A DNA stretch of 64,000 nucleotides, from contig NZ_RPOC01000001.1 in NCBI RefSeq assembly GCF_003946915.1, positions 434,001-498,000 on the forward strand, in the 5' to 3' direction. The notes under the pieces are model-generated. The model had not been told where the DNA came from. It did no database searches and was given only the letters and a program-made list of their open reading frames with translations. Source of the DNA: Flavobacterium ustbae. GTDB lineage: Bacteria > Bacteroidota > Bacteroidia > Flavobacteriales > Flavobacteriaceae. Both the position numbers and the translations under genes were made by a program. Position 1 is the stretch's first letter, and each line of letters starts with the position of its first letter. Shown piece after piece: positions 43,692-53,063 of this stretch.

Positions 43692-44432
43692 CTATTTATA
43701 CTCGTTTATTCCTTCTTTAACTGCTTTTTCAGTAATCTCCATCAGCTCTTCAAATTTGTAATCTTTGACAGCTAAAGCTTTATGTGCTGTAAACTTCAGA
43801 TGATTTCCTAAACCAACAGGAAAAAAACCAAATTTTACCATTTTCCAAGAATTATTGATACTCACGGGTACGATGTATGCAGATGGTGCATATTTGCATA
43901 AAATCTTTAAACCGCTTTGCGCAAATTCTTTTGGTACACCCGTTTTGCTTCTTGTTCCTTCTGGGAAAATAACGGCAGATCTTGTGTTTTTTTCGATATA
44001 TTCAGACAAGCCTTTGATAACTGGTATCGCTTGTTTAGGGTCTTTTCGGTCAATTAAGACAGATCCTCCATGTTTCAAATTAAATGAAACACTCGGAATT
44101 CCGCTTCCTAACTCCTTCTTACTTACAAATTTACAATGAAAACGTCTAAAGTACCAAATCATTGTCACGATATCGTACATACTTTGATGGTTTGCCACAA
44201 AAATAATTGGCACTCCTTTCGGAATTGTGTCTACGTTTTCTATGGTATATCTTGTTCCAACCAGCCTTGTGCAGGTTAAAAGGCAGAAGTTTAAATAATC
44301 AACACTTTTTTTGTGAGCCTGGTAACCAAAAACATTTAAGCAAATCCACTGAATTGGGTGAAAAACAACCAAACACAAACCAAATAATAAATAGTAAATT
44401 ACCGATATGGGATAAGAAATAATTTTTTCCAT
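43692..44432 (-). CDS. 1-acyl-sn-glycerol-3-phosphate acyltransferase (PlsC type)
   Basis: 246 residues with an N-terminal membrane segment (ISYPISVIYYLLFGLCLVVF). The catalytic HX4D is NHQSMYD and the binding block FPEGTRSKTG is present. It acylates lysophosphatidic acid to phosphatidic acid at the inner membrane. It is first in a minus-strand pair with the acyl-ACP desaturase and is divergent from rnpA. Confidence 0.92.
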   Translation of the reverse strand: MEKIISYPISVIYYLLFGLCLVVFHPIQWICLNVFGYQAHKKSVDYLNFCLLTCTRLVGTRYTIENVDTIPKGVPIIFVANHQSMYDIVTMIWYFRRFHCKFVSKKELGSGIPSVSFNLKHGGSVLIDRKDPKQAIPVIKGLSEYIEKNTRSAVIFPEGTRSKTGVPKEFAQSGLKILCKYAPSAYIVPVSINNSWKMVKFGFFPVGLGNHLKFTAHKALAVKDYKFEELMEITEKAVKEGINEYK

Positions 44433-44518
44433 GCTTCAAAAATTAATGCGCAAAAGTAGTAAATATATTTTTAGGCTTATAAAAATTGAAAACAATAACC
44501 GTTTTTCTGGTTTAATTG

Positions 44519-44526
44519 TACCTTTG
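44519..44526 (+). promoter_or_regulatory. -7 box TACCTTTG of rnpA
   Basis: TAnnTTTG match 31 bp before the rnpA ATG. Confidence 0.5.
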
Positions 44527-44557
44527 CACTAAAATTTGCAAATTTTTTCTGAATTAA

Positions 44558-44962
44558 ATGAACTTTACTTACCCTAAAAACGAGCGTTTAAAAAGCAAAA
44601 CCACCATCGGATTATTATTTTCTGAAGGGAAATCGGTATCTAAATATCCGCTTCGTTTGGTTTACCGTCAAGCGGAAGCAAATTCAGAAGAACAAACCAA
44701 GGTTGGCGTTTCTGTTTCTAAGAAATATTTTAAGAAAGCCGTTGATCGAAATTACTTCAAAAGAGTTTTGAGAGAAACCTATCGTTTAAACAAACATTTA
44801 CTTTTGGACAATCTGGATCAGTCGTATTCGATTATGCTTTTTTATCAGACCAAAGACCGTTTAACTTACGAAGAAATCAACACCAAAATGATACAACTGT
44901 TTGAGAAATTCACAGCTCAGATCAATAAACCGCTAGATTCTGAAACAAAAACAGAAGCGTAA
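44558..44962 (+). CDS. rnpA: ribonuclease P protein component
   Basis: 134 residues. The RNA-binding signature is KVGVSVSKKYFKKAVDRNYFKRVLRETYR. With the RNase P RNA it matures tRNA 5' ends. The usual partner rpmH is not next to it, which is common in Bacteroidota. It heads a rightward run with a DUF4349 lipoprotein, a CTP protease and an OmpA protein, the last three tightly spaced. Confidence 0.95.
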   Translation: MNFTYPKNERLKSKTTIGLLFSEGKSVSKYPLRLVYRQAEANSEEQTKVGVSVSKKYFKKAVDRNYFKRVLRETYRLNKHLLLDNLDQSYSIMLFYQTKDRLTYEEINTKMIQLFEKFTAQINKPLDSETKTEA

Positions 44963-45032
44963 ATTTCAAAACGTAAGATTATTAATCAAGTTAGGCAAAA
45001 AAATCGTAGTTTTAGCTCTAAATTGAAATTTT

Positions 45033-45872
45033 ATGCGAAATATTTTCTTTTTATCAATTTTCTTTTTGATTCTTTCGGGATGCAGTAAATCTTACGAACC
45101 AGATTCAAGAGACATCAAAATATCGGCTGTAAAACTTCCTGCAAAAGCAGAAGCTAATTACAATGAAGATGCCGTTCAATCAGCTCCACCTGCTCCAAAA
45201 GAAAAACAAGAAATTGAGCAAAAGATCATAAAACAAGCTAATTTACGATTTGAGACCGATAATCTTGAAAATACTTTTGCTCAAATTCAAAAATCAGTTA
45301 AAGCAAATAATGGTAATATTTTTAATGATACAGAAGGAAAAAACTACGATAATGTCAACAGGATTTTAGTAATAAAAGTTCCGAGTCAGAATTTTGACCG
45401 TTTTATCAGTGAAGTCTCCAAAGGCGTTTCTTATTTTGATGAAAAACAAATATCTGCCGAAGATGTTACGGAACAATTCATTGATTTAACTTCAAGACTA
45501 AAAACAAAGAAAAAACTCGAAGAACGTTATCTTGAAATTTTAAAGAAAGCGAACAAAGTCAGTGAAATATTAGAAATTGAAAAACAGATTTCGGCGATTC
45601 GAGAAGAAATCGAAGCCAAAGAAGGTCAACTTAAATATTTAGAAAGTCGTGTTTCTGAAAGCACGATTACTATCGAATTTTACAAAACAATAGCCGAAAA
45701 AGAAGGTGTTAAAATCTCATACGGGTCAAAACTTTGGACAGCCATTAAATCAGGATTTTTCAGTTTATCTGATTTTGTAATTTCCTTAATCAGCGTTTGG
45801 CCGTTTGTTATTATATTTATTGTATTAGCCTATTTTATTAGAAAAAGATTAAAAAGAAGAAAAAAAGAATAA
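45033..45872 (+). CDS. DUF4349 lipoprotein
   Basis: 279 residues. Lipobox LSGC (Cys 17) after a short signal, a DUF4349 domain (LRFETDNLENTFAQIQKSVK; VIKVPSQNFDRFI), a coiled coil (about 165-205, ILEIEKQISAIREEIEAKEG) and a C-terminal membrane helix (FVISLISVWPFVIIFIVLAYFI) with a basic end. Function unknown. It is 2 bp from the next gene, so it is part of an operon with the protease. Confidence 0.85.
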   Translation: MRNIFFLSIFFLILSGCSKSYEPDSRDIKISAVKLPAKAEANYNEDAVQSAPPAPKEKQEIEQKIIKQANLRFETDNLENTFAQIQKSVKANNGNIFNDTEGKNYDNVNRILVIKVPSQNFDRFISEVSKGVSYFDEKQISAEDVTEQFIDLTSRLKTKKKLEERYLEILKKANKVSEILEIEKQISAIREEIEAKEGQLKYLESRVSESTITIEFYKTIAEKEGVKISYGSKLWTAIKSGFFSLSDFVISLISVWPFVIIFIVLAYFIRKRLKRRKKE

Positions 45873-45874
45873 TC

Positions 45875-47512
45875 ATGTATCCGTATTTCAAAAAGAAATT
45901 TATTATACCAGTCGCTGCGGCGGGAATGTTGTTTGTTGGAACCAGTTTTAAAGAAGATTTTTTTGAAATTGCCAAACAGATCGAGATTTTCACCACTTTG
46001 TTTAAAGCTGTAAATACCAATTATGTTGACGAAACCAATCCAGGAGATTTGATGGATAAAGCAATCAAAAGCATGCTGGGAAGTCTAGATCCGTATACGG
46101 TTTATTTTAACGAACAAGATGTTGTCAATTTTAAAATCAATAATACGGGAGAATATACCGGAATCGGCGCTTTAATTTCTAGAAAAAAAGACCGCTTGAT
46201 TGTTCGCGAACCTTATAAAAATTATCCTGCAGACAAAGCCGGACTAAAGGCGGGCGACGAAATTATTCAGATTGGAGACATTCTGATTGCCGATTTTAAA
46301 GATGATGCTTCGTCATTATTGAAGGGAACCAAAAACACGAAAATCAACATCAAATATCTTCGTCAAGGAAAACCTTTTACTACAGTTTTGGTTTTGGATG
46401 AAGTCGATATTAAATCGGTTCCTTTTTATGGAAAAATTGATGATAAAACAGGTTATATTGTTTTGGCGCATTTTAGCAGAAAAGCGTCTGCGGAAGTGAA
46501 AGAGGCGTTAGAAAAATTAAAAGCCGACGGAGCGAAACAAATTGTTCTGGATTTGAGAGGGAATCCTGGAGGTCTGCTAAACGAAGCTATTGATATCTGT
46601 AATTTGTTTGTTCCAAAGAATGAAGTGATTGTAACAACCAAATCTCGAATTGAAAAACATAATAATACGTATAAAACCCAGAAAGAACCGATTGATACTG
46701 AAATTCCGTTGGCTATTTTAGTAAACGGCAGAAGTGCTTCGGCTTCAGAAATTGTTTCTGGTGCGTTGCAAGATTTGGATCGCGCTGTTGTTTTAGGTAG
46801 CCGAAGTTTCGGAAAAGGTTTGGTACAGCGTTCTGTTGATCTTACTTATGGAACGCAATTGAAAGTTACAATTTCGAGATATTATACGCCTTCTGGAAGA
46901 TGTATTCAGGCTTTGGATTATGCGCACAAAGACAAAAATGGTGTGGCGCAGAAAACGGATGCTAAAAACTATAACGCTTTTAAAACTAGAAAAGGAAGAA
47001 CGGTTTATGATGGCGGAGGTGTTTTGCCAGATATCGAATTGGAGGAAGCTAAAACAAGTGCAATAGCAACAGCTTTGATAAAAAATGATGGCGTTTTTGA
47101 TTATGCAACGACTTACTATTACAAAAACCCAAATCTGGGCGATAAGATTCCAACTTTAACCGATGCGGATTACGCGGCCTTCAAACAATATTTAAAAACG
47201 AATAAAATCACTTTTGATACCGAAACAGAAGTGGCTTTGAAAAATACTTTAGCAGCAGCTAAAAAAGAAAAAATTGACGAGACGATCACTGCCGAATATC
47301 AGCAATTGTTGAACGCTTTAGAAAAAAGCGAAACGACTTTACTGGATAAAAATCAAAAAGAAATCAAAAACATGATTTTGGAAGAATTGATTAAAAGATA
47401 TCAATATCAAGAAGGTTTGTATCAGTATTATTTAAAAAACAATTCGGAAATTAAAAGAGCAGTTAGTGTATTAAATAACCAGACAGAATATAAGACGATT
47501 TTAAAAATATAG
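45875..47512 (+). CDS. S41 family C-terminal processing peptidase (CtpA/Prc type)
   Basis: 545 residues. N-terminal membrane anchor or signal (IIPVAAAGMLFVG), a PDZ domain (GIGALISRKKDRLIVREPYK; KAGLKAGDEIIQIGDI) and the S41 catalytic domain with nucleophile Ser in GRSASASEIVSGALQD and Lys in GSRSFGKGLVQ. It trims periplasmic proteins from the C-terminus. It sits between the DUF4349 lipoprotein and an OmpA protein with 2-3 bp gaps, which suggests a joint envelope role. Confidence 0.94.
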   Translation: MYPYFKKKFIIPVAAAGMLFVGTSFKEDFFEIAKQIEIFTTLFKAVNTNYVDETNPGDLMDKAIKSMLGSLDPYTVYFNEQDVVNFKINNTGEYTGIGALISRKKDRLIVREPYKNYPADKAGLKAGDEIIQIGDILIADFKDDASSLLKGTKNTKINIKYLRQGKPFTTVLVLDEVDIKSVPFYGKIDDKTGYIVLAHFSRKASAEVKEALEKLKADGAKQIVLDLRGNPGGLLNEAIDICNLFVPKNEVIVTTKSRIEKHNNTYKTQKEPIDTEIPLAILVNGRSASASEIVSGALQDLDRAVVLGSRSFGKGLVQRSVDLTYGTQLKVTISRYYTPSGRCIQALDYAHKDKNGVAQKTDAKNYNAFKTRKGRTVYDGGGVLPDIELEEAKTSAIATALIKNDGVFDYATTYYYKNPNLGDKIPTLTDADYAAFKQYLKTNKITFDTETEVALKNTLAAAKKEKIDETITAEYQQLLNALEKSETTLLDKNQKEIKNMILEELIKRYQYQEGLYQYYLKNNSEIKRAVSVLNNQTEYKTILKI

Positions 47513-47515
47513 TGA

Positions 47516-48319
47516 ATGAAGATAACTTTAGCCTTACTTCTTTTTTCATTTTATACAGCAGAAGCACAACATAAACCTGTTGAAACCATTTATTTTGAAT
47601 TTGACAGATATGATTTGACGAACAAACAAATCAATGTTGTTTCGAACTTTATAAAGAATATAGACACTGCTAAAATAGAGTCTATACAGATCTACGGCTA
47701 TTGTGATGATCGTGGAAATGATGAGTATAACTTTAGATTATCTAATAATCGAGCCAATACGATTCAAAACCTGTTGGTCAATAAAGGATTTAATCAGAGT
47801 AAAATTGTTATTCTGGAAGGGAAAGGGCGTATTGTTGTAAAACCAGATACGGTTGAAAATCTTTACGAAACGCGTCTACGAAATCGGCGAGTTGACTTAA
47901 TCGTCGTTAAGAAAAATAGTTTCGGAAAAGGGATTCATACTTCTTTTAAAGACAATTTAAAAGTTGGTGATAAAGTTTGCATGGAATCTATATTATTTGA
48001 TATTGGAAGCGCAAAACTTACAGGCTCTTCTAAAAAAGAACTGGATAAAATTGCCTTAACACTCCAAAACCATAGAAATCTGAATTTTGAAATTCGCGGA
48101 CATGTTTGCTGCACACCCGAAATTTACAGCGACGGAATTGACAGAGCGACTAGAGAAAGAAGACTTTCGTGGAATCGCGCCAAAACTGTTTTTCACTATT
48201 TAATGTCTAAAAAAATATCCAAAAGCCGCATGACTTATTTAGGATGCGGCAACAAATATCCGCTGGGAAAAGGTGATAATTATGATCGTCGCGTGGAGTT
48301 TGTAATTACTAAGATTTAG
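47516..48319 (+). CDS. OmpA-family protein with two OmpA-like domains
   Basis: 267 residues with a short signal peptide (up to about TAEAQHK). Two peptidoglycan-binding OmpA-like domains are visible: the first with IYFEFDRYDLTN and IYGYCDDRGNDEYNFRLSNN, the second with ILFDIGSAKLTGSSKKEL and FEIRGHVCCTPE, then LSWNRAKTVFHYL. It lacks a beta-barrel, so it is likely periplasmic and bound to the cell wall. Last gene of the run. Confidence 0.9.
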   Translation: MKITLALLLFSFYTAEAQHKPVETIYFEFDRYDLTNKQINVVSNFIKNIDTAKIESIQIYGYCDDRGNDEYNFRLSNNRANTIQNLLVNKGFNQSKIVILEGKGRIVVKPDTVENLYETRLRNRRVDLIVVKKNSFGKGIHTSFKDNLKVGDKVCMESILFDIGSAKLTGSSKKELDKIALTLQNHRNLNFEIRGHVCCTPEIYSDGIDRATRERRLSWNRAKTVFHYLMSKKISKSRMTYLGCGNKYPLGKGDNYDRRVEFVITKI

Positions 48320-48385
48320 CTTTTTTTAAGGTACTGAGGCACTAAGGATCTAAGGCTAAAATCTGTTAAATGCTTCATTAGTTTT

Positions 48386-48832
48386 TTATTCCCTTGCCAT
48401 CTCAATATGCGGAATATCGTCTTCTAAATACATTTCGCTGGTTTGCACAAAACCATGGCTTTCGTAAAATTTCTTTAAATACAATTGAGCTCCAATGGTT
48501 ATTTTGTCTTTTCCGAAATTGGATTTTATTTGAGCAATTGCTTCACGCATTAAATCATGTCCAAATTTTCGGTCTCTGTAATTTTGATCTACAACGACTC
48601 TTCCAATTGAAGCGTTATCAAAACTAATTCCAGCATCAAATAACCTCGAATAGGCTACAATTTTGCCTTCAAACTCACCAATAAGGTGTAATGCTTTCTT
48701 GTCTTTATCATCAAGATCCAAATAAACGCAATTTTGCTCGACTACAAAGATCTCACTTCTCAATCTGAGCAAATCGTATAACTCAAACACCGTTAATGCC
48801 TCAAAAGGCTTTATTTTCCATTTTAATTCCAT
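48386..48832 (-). CDS. GNAT-family acetyltransferase (ElaA-like)
   Basis: 148 residues. The N-terminus WKIKPFEALTVFELYDLLRL and RSEIFVVEQNCVYLDLDDKD are typical of ElaA. The acetyl-CoA loop is RVVVDQNYRDRKFGHDLM. The substrate is unknown. It is a single gene on the minus strand, convergent with the OmpA gene. Confidence 0.9.
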   Translation of the reverse strand: MELKWKIKPFEALTVFELYDLLRLRSEIFVVEQNCVYLDLDDKDKKALHLIGEFEGKIVAYSRLFDAGISFDNASIGRVVVDQNYRDRKFGHDLMREAIAQIKSNFGKDKITIGAQLYLKKFYESHGFVQTSEMYLEDDIPHIEMARE

Positions 48833-48847
48833 TCTACTTTAAATTTT

Positions 48848-49015
48848 GCCACGAAGGCACAAACGTCTTTTTTGCCACGAAGACACAAAGGCACAAAGAT
48901 TATTAAAAAAATGCAAAGGTGCAATTGCGATTGCACCTTTGCATTTTTCTTAGTGATAAAAAACTTAAAAAGACCTTTGTGCCTTTGCTACTTTGTTACT
49001 TTGTATCTTACAAGA
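48848..49015. repeat. CACAAAG/TTTGTGC word arrays around a terminator
   Basis: Words GCCACGAAGGCACAAA and GGCACAAAGAT (48848-48900) face CTTTGTGCCTTTGC and TACTTTGTTACTTTGTATC (48973-49010), with the hairpin at 48904-48950 in the middle. Confidence 0.65.
48904..48950 (-). terminator. intrinsic terminator downstream of the DUF1579 gene
   Basis: Perfect stem of 19 bp (AAAAATGCAAAGGTGCAAT and its complement) with a TGCG loop, A- and T-flanked. Confidence 0.85.
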
Positions 49016-49019
49016 AGAA

Positions 49020-49661
49020 CTATTTTTTCGTCATAACGATTTCCATGCTTTTATATTCTGATCCGTTTTTGACATCAAACATTTCCATCTTTCTCGTTTT
49101 CGGATCTACTATTGTGTAAACTTCTCTATAAGGTGTTTTTTTTCCGTTCATCGGATTTACCATATCACCTTTTAGCTCCATGCTTTTTGTAGCATCATCA
49201 TATTTACCAACGGCAACCATCATTCCAGTTCCCATATTGTCTATAAATGTTGTGGTATATTCTTTGCTGGCATTATTGTAACCTAAAGTGCTTTTACCTT
49301 CAAATGGCTGTCCCATCATGGTGCCTTTGTAATTGGCTTCTTGATAGCGTCCGCCTAAAATCATTTTGATGTCTGCTGTAGAAGTTGCTTTTTCAGGTTT
49401 TCCGTTTGGTTCTGACCAAAATGTCATATCGCAGTTCCAAGTTCCAACCTCATCGGCCATCAATTTATGCGGGTTTCCAGGAGTTGCATATTCTTGCCAA
49501 GCTTTCATTTGCGCGGCAGAATCTAGTGGCGCTTCCGCAACAGTTTCTTCGGTTTTAATAGAATCTGTTGCTGTTGCTGTTGAAGTTTCGTCTTTTACTT
49601 CTTTCTTACAGGAAACAAAACACAGGGTTATTATTACTAATGCTGTGGTTAATTTTTTCAT
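49020..49661 (-). CDS. DUF1579 lipoprotein
   Basis: 213 residues. Lipobox CFVSC (Cys about 18), a Thr/Glu-rich linker (about 22-50) and a DUF1579 domain (VGTWNCDMTFWSEPNGKPEK; GGRYQEANYKGTMMGQPFEG; TFIDNMGTGMMVAVGKYDDA). Members are outer-surface or periplasmic proteins of unknown function. It is followed by a strong terminator, and a MITE-like element lies upstream. Confidence 0.85.
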   Translation of the reverse strand: MKKLTTALVIITLCFVSCKKEVKDETSTATATDSIKTEETVAEAPLDSAAQMKAWQEYATPGNPHKLMADEVGTWNCDMTFWSEPNGKPEKATSTADIKMILGGRYQEANYKGTMMGQPFEGKSTLGYNNASKEYTTTFIDNMGTGMMVAVGKYDDATKSMELKGDMVNPMNGKKTPYREVYTIVDPKTRKMEMFDVKNGSEYKSMEIVMTKK

Positions 49662-49710
49662 AACTGTTTGTTTTAATGTTTGTTATGAATAAAAGTACAA
49701 AAATTTTTTG

Positions 49711-50109
49711 TTTGTTTTAGGTTTCATGTTTAACGTTTCAAGTTTGATATGCTTTGTGTGTTTTAACGCAGAGGTCGCAATCCCGATAGCTATGGGGATT
49801 CGCAAAGAGCGCTGAGTCTTTTTGAGAAGGCGAAGTTCGCAAAGCTGTATATGTATTTGACCCCAGAGCTTTTAATAATTTGGAACTTGATATGCTTTGT
49901 CTGTATTTTAACGCAGAGTACGCAAAGGATTATTAGCAAAGAGCGCTAAGTTTTTTTGAGGGTATCATTAAAATGATAAGTTCACAAAGCTTTGCGAACT
50001 CAATATATAGAACCTGCTTAATCTCGCAATTAAAATATCTTAGCGAACTCTGCGGTAAAAACATAAAGCATATCAAACTTGAAACGTTAGACATGAAACT
50101 TGAAACAAA
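49711..50109. mobile_element. MITE-like element with 45-bp terminal inverted repeats
   Basis: The ends 49711-49755 and 50065-50109 are reverse complements with three mismatches (core TTTCAAGTTTGATATGCTTT). Inside are two direct repeats (49744-49780 and 49887-49926, with TTTTAACGCAGAG), words GCAAAGAGCGCT repeated at about 49803 and 49940, and an inner hairpin near 49995 (CAAAGCTTTGCGAACTC). No ORF longer than noise is inside, so it would be a non-autonomous element. No clear target-site duplication was seen. Confidence 0.7.
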
Positions 50110-50114
50110 AAAAA

Positions 50115-51083
50115 CTATCTCTTGTCTATTTTTACCGTTTTTATGATGGCTTCGAGGTTTAGCATTAAATCTCGTTCTTGGTGCGAAGGAGAATAAGAGA
50201 ATCCTTCAATAACTAAAACACGGTTAAAAGTTTGGTCTATTATTGCGTAATTGATAAACGGTCCCGACATAAAATCGTTTTTCAATTCCCAAGTTCCTTT
50301 GGTTTCAAATGCTTCTTTATTGTCCAACATTACTTTAGAAAAATATGGAGCGTAGGCTTCACTGGTAATCATTTGCGTATTGGATTCACGCCCTTGAATG
50401 TATTTTCCGATTGAGTCGCGCATTTTTACGATGGCATTAACCACATCTTTTTTCTTTTTGAAATTGCGAAGCGGAATCTGGTAAATTAATAAACTAGTAT
50501 TGCCACTTATAATTTCTTTTTTTAGCCAAATAAATTTCTTTTTGTGCAGCATATATTCATATCCTGTCGGAATCTGAATATTGATATGAAATTTGTTTTT
50601 TAAGATGGCTTTATTAAGCAATGATGCACTATTGTCTTCTTGAATTTTCTGAATTTCGGCATCATGGATAATTTTTATTATTTGTGGCGCATTCAGTTCG
50701 AGACTGCAAGTAATATCATCTACAGATTTTCCGTAAATGCGAAAAGTATTATGAGGTAGTGTTTTGCTTCGAATGATTTCGAATTTATCTGTAGCGGCTT
50801 TTTTTACTATTATAATGCTTCGACTATCGGTAACAAAGCCTTCCAACAATCTGGCAGGATACTGGTTGATGGTAAAAAGAGGTTCTTCTTGTGTAAGTCC
50901 AAGAACTGGTGAGGCAAATTTATTTCTGATGCTATCGCCTACTTCTCCGTACCAAAGCTGATCGTCGATAATGACCGAAATGGCATTTGTTTTTCCGGAA
51001 ACAGTCTCGCTTTGCTTTTCGCTTTTGAAACAAGAGGTCAGGAAAAATGCAACTAATAGCAATAAAAAATGGGTTTTATTCAT
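50115..51083 (-). CDS. DUF4837 lipoprotein
   Basis: 322 residues. Lipobox FLTSC (Cys about 18) after MNKTHFLLLLVAFFLTS. The mature part (ISVIIDDQLWYGEVGDSIRN; GPFINYAIIDQTFNRVLVIE) matches DUF4837, which occurs next to LysM/lytic transglycosylase genes in Bacteroidota. Function unknown. It follows the transglycosylase gene by 46 bp on the same strand, so an envelope role is likely. Confidence 0.75.
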   Translation of the reverse strand: MNKTHFLLLLVAFFLTSCFKSEKQSETVSGKTNAISVIIDDQLWYGEVGDSIRNKFASPVLGLTQEEPLFTINQYPARLLEGFVTDSRSIIIVKKAATDKFEIIRSKTLPHNTFRIYGKSVDDITCSLELNAPQIIKIIHDAEIQKIQEDNSASLLNKAILKNKFHINIQIPTGYEYMLHKKKFIWLKKEIISGNTSLLIYQIPLRNFKKKKDVVNAIVKMRDSIGKYIQGRESNTQMITSEAYAPYFSKVMLDNKEAFETKGTWELKNDFMSGPFINYAIIDQTFNRVLVIEGFSYSPSHQERDLMLNLEAIIKTVKIDKR

Positions 51084-51129
51084 TTTTTTAATTTATGAAA
51101 TAAAACCCAAATTTAATAAGATTATTCTA

Positions 51130-52953
51130 TTATCCGTTTATTTTAAGTTTCATTCCCGGTTTAATATCTTCATCTTTAATGCCATTCCATTTTTTAATAT
51201 CTGAAATTGTTACTCCAGGATATTTTTTAGAAATGCTGTATAAAGAATCTCCTTTTTTAACGTAATAATCTTCACTAACGCTTTTAGAAGTGGCCTTTTT
51301 CTTGAATGTATCAACCGAGTTTGATGCAATTGCTGTTGAAGTTGGCTCTTCTATAACTATTGCTGCTTTAGAAATGATAAGTGTTTTTCCTAAACCAATG
51401 TTATTTGAAGTTAAATTGTTAAGCTCTTTTAACTCCGCAATAGTCGTACCGAATTTCTTTGCAATGCTACCTAAATTGTCTCCAGCCACTACAACATAGT
51501 CTATATCGACAGCTGTTGGCTTATCTTTATCATCAGCAGATGCGATTGCTTCTTCTTTTTTGTCTATTGCAGCATTTGCTTTAATACTCGAAGGCTCATC
51601 AGATTTAATCTTCAAACTTCTGCCTATAACAACAGCATTTGTTTTTAGATTATTCCATTTTTTAAGTTCACTAATGCTTACATCATATTTTGCAGCAATT
51701 GCTCCTAAATTGTCTCCTTTTCTAACTTTATAAAATTCGAAATCGCCATTATCAACCGCTGCTGGTTTTGCAACTGCTGGTTTTGTTACTCTCGCTTTCG
51801 GTGCATATTTAACTGCTAATCGAGACGAAGTAGATCTGAATTCTGTATCATGCTTGACATAAGCATAAATCTGTTCTTCGTTTGAAACAAATGTTGCTAC
51901 TTTATCTTTAGGAAGACGAATAAAATGCTGTTCTCCTTGATAAAAAGGTACAACTTCCATTTTATAAGACGGATTTAAAAGTTTTATTTGTGATTGCGGC
52001 ATGTCTAATAAATCTGCAATTTGTTTAAAAGACATTTGATTTTTTACGCAAACTGTATCAGTTTCAAAGTTTTTGACAACTGCTCTTTCTGGGTTAATTC
52101 CGTGTTCTTTATGATATTCAAAAAGATACATTGTTGCTAAAAAAGCAGGAACATAACCTTGAGTTTCTTTTGGAAGATAATTTCTAATGTCCCAATACTT
52201 TGTTTTTCCTCCAGAACGACGAATCGCTTTGGTAACATTTCCTGGTCCTGAGTTGTAAGAAGCTAAAACCAGCTCCCAGTCGCCAAAAATATTGAACATT
52301 TTGCTCATGTATTCTGAAGCTGCGGCTGTAGCTTTAAGAGGGTCGCTTCTCTCGTCGATATAAGAATCGATTTTCAAAGCGTATTGTTTTCCGGTTCCGT
52401 ACATAAACTGCCAAAGACCCGTAGCGCCCATTCTAGAAACTGCTTTAGGATTTAAAGCAGATTCTACAACGGCTAAATATTTTATTTCCAAAGGAACGTT
52501 TTGTTTGGCAAAAGCATCCTCAAAGATTGGGAAATAATATTCTGACAAAGACATTAATCGAGAGAACGATTTTTTTCGGTTCTTAAGAAATGACTTTATT
52601 ACATTTTCTAAACCTTGATTGTATTCTATTTCAAAAGGTGACTTTTGATTCATTAAAGCCAAACGCTCTTTAAGGAGTTCTGTAGGCAATTCTTCGTCGA
52701 CGGTTACATCCTTATTGATGGTTTGAATGTCTTTTGTTAAGTCGTCATAAATATCTAGACTAACCAATTCATTCATCCATAAACTATCTACTTTAGAAGC
52801 AAGATGATCTCTTTTGAACGTGCTTTTTATAGAATCTAAATACGACAACTTAATGTCTTGCTTTATTTCTCTCGAAAATTCTGCAGATTCCTGCGCGAAC
52901 ATCGACATGGAGAACAAAGCTGTCACCACTAAGGATATTTTCTTTACAATCAT
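51130..52953 (-). CDS. membrane-bound lytic murein transglycosylase with three LysM domains (MltD-like)
   Basis: 607 residues. Signal peptide MIVKKISLVVTALFSMSMFAQ. The SLT domain has the catalytic Glu in VVESALNPKAVSRMGATGLW and the block ASYNSGPGNVTKAIR. Three LysM repeats follow (each of the type KGDNLGAIAAKYDVSISELK; about 405-450, 485-530 and 560-607). It cleaves peptidoglycan glycan strands in the periplasm while the LysM repeats hold it on the wall. A minus-strand TAGATTTG box lies at 53008-53015. Confidence 0.95.
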   Translation of the reverse strand: MIVKKISLVVTALFSMSMFAQESAEFSREIKQDIKLSYLDSIKSTFKRDHLASKVDSLWMNELVSLDIYDDLTKDIQTINKDVTVDEELPTELLKERLALMNQKSPFEIEYNQGLENVIKSFLKNRKKSFSRLMSLSEYYFPIFEDAFAKQNVPLEIKYLAVVESALNPKAVSRMGATGLWQFMYGTGKQYALKIDSYIDERSDPLKATAAASEYMSKMFNIFGDWELVLASYNSGPGNVTKAIRRSGGKTKYWDIRNYLPKETQGYVPAFLATMYLFEYHKEHGINPERAVVKNFETDTVCVKNQMSFKQIADLLDMPQSQIKLLNPSYKMEVVPFYQGEQHFIRLPKDKVATFVSNEEQIYAYVKHDTEFRSTSSRLAVKYAPKARVTKPAVAKPAAVDNGDFEFYKVRKGDNLGAIAAKYDVSISELKKWNNLKTNAVVIGRSLKIKSDEPSSIKANAAIDKKEEAIASADDKDKPTAVDIDYVVVAGDNLGSIAKKFGTTIAELKELNNLTSNNIGLGKTLIISKAAIVIEEPTSTAIASNSVDTFKKKATSKSVSEDYYVKKGDSLYSISKKYPGVTISDIKKWNGIKDEDIKPGMKLKING

Positions 52954-53007
52954 ATAACATTATTTTAAAATTCTGTAACTCAAATAATTACAAGCTTTTT
53001 ATTTTTG

Positions 53008-53015
53008 CAAATCTA
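53008..53015 (-). promoter_or_regulatory. -7 box TAGATTTG of the transglycosylase gene
   Basis: TAnnTTTG on the minus strand, 55 bp upstream of the ATG. Weak support without a clear -33 TTG. Confidence 0.35.
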
Positions 53016-53063
53016 AGCCCTTTATTGAAGAAAAGTGTTTAAAAAAATGTTAATTGTGATTTT

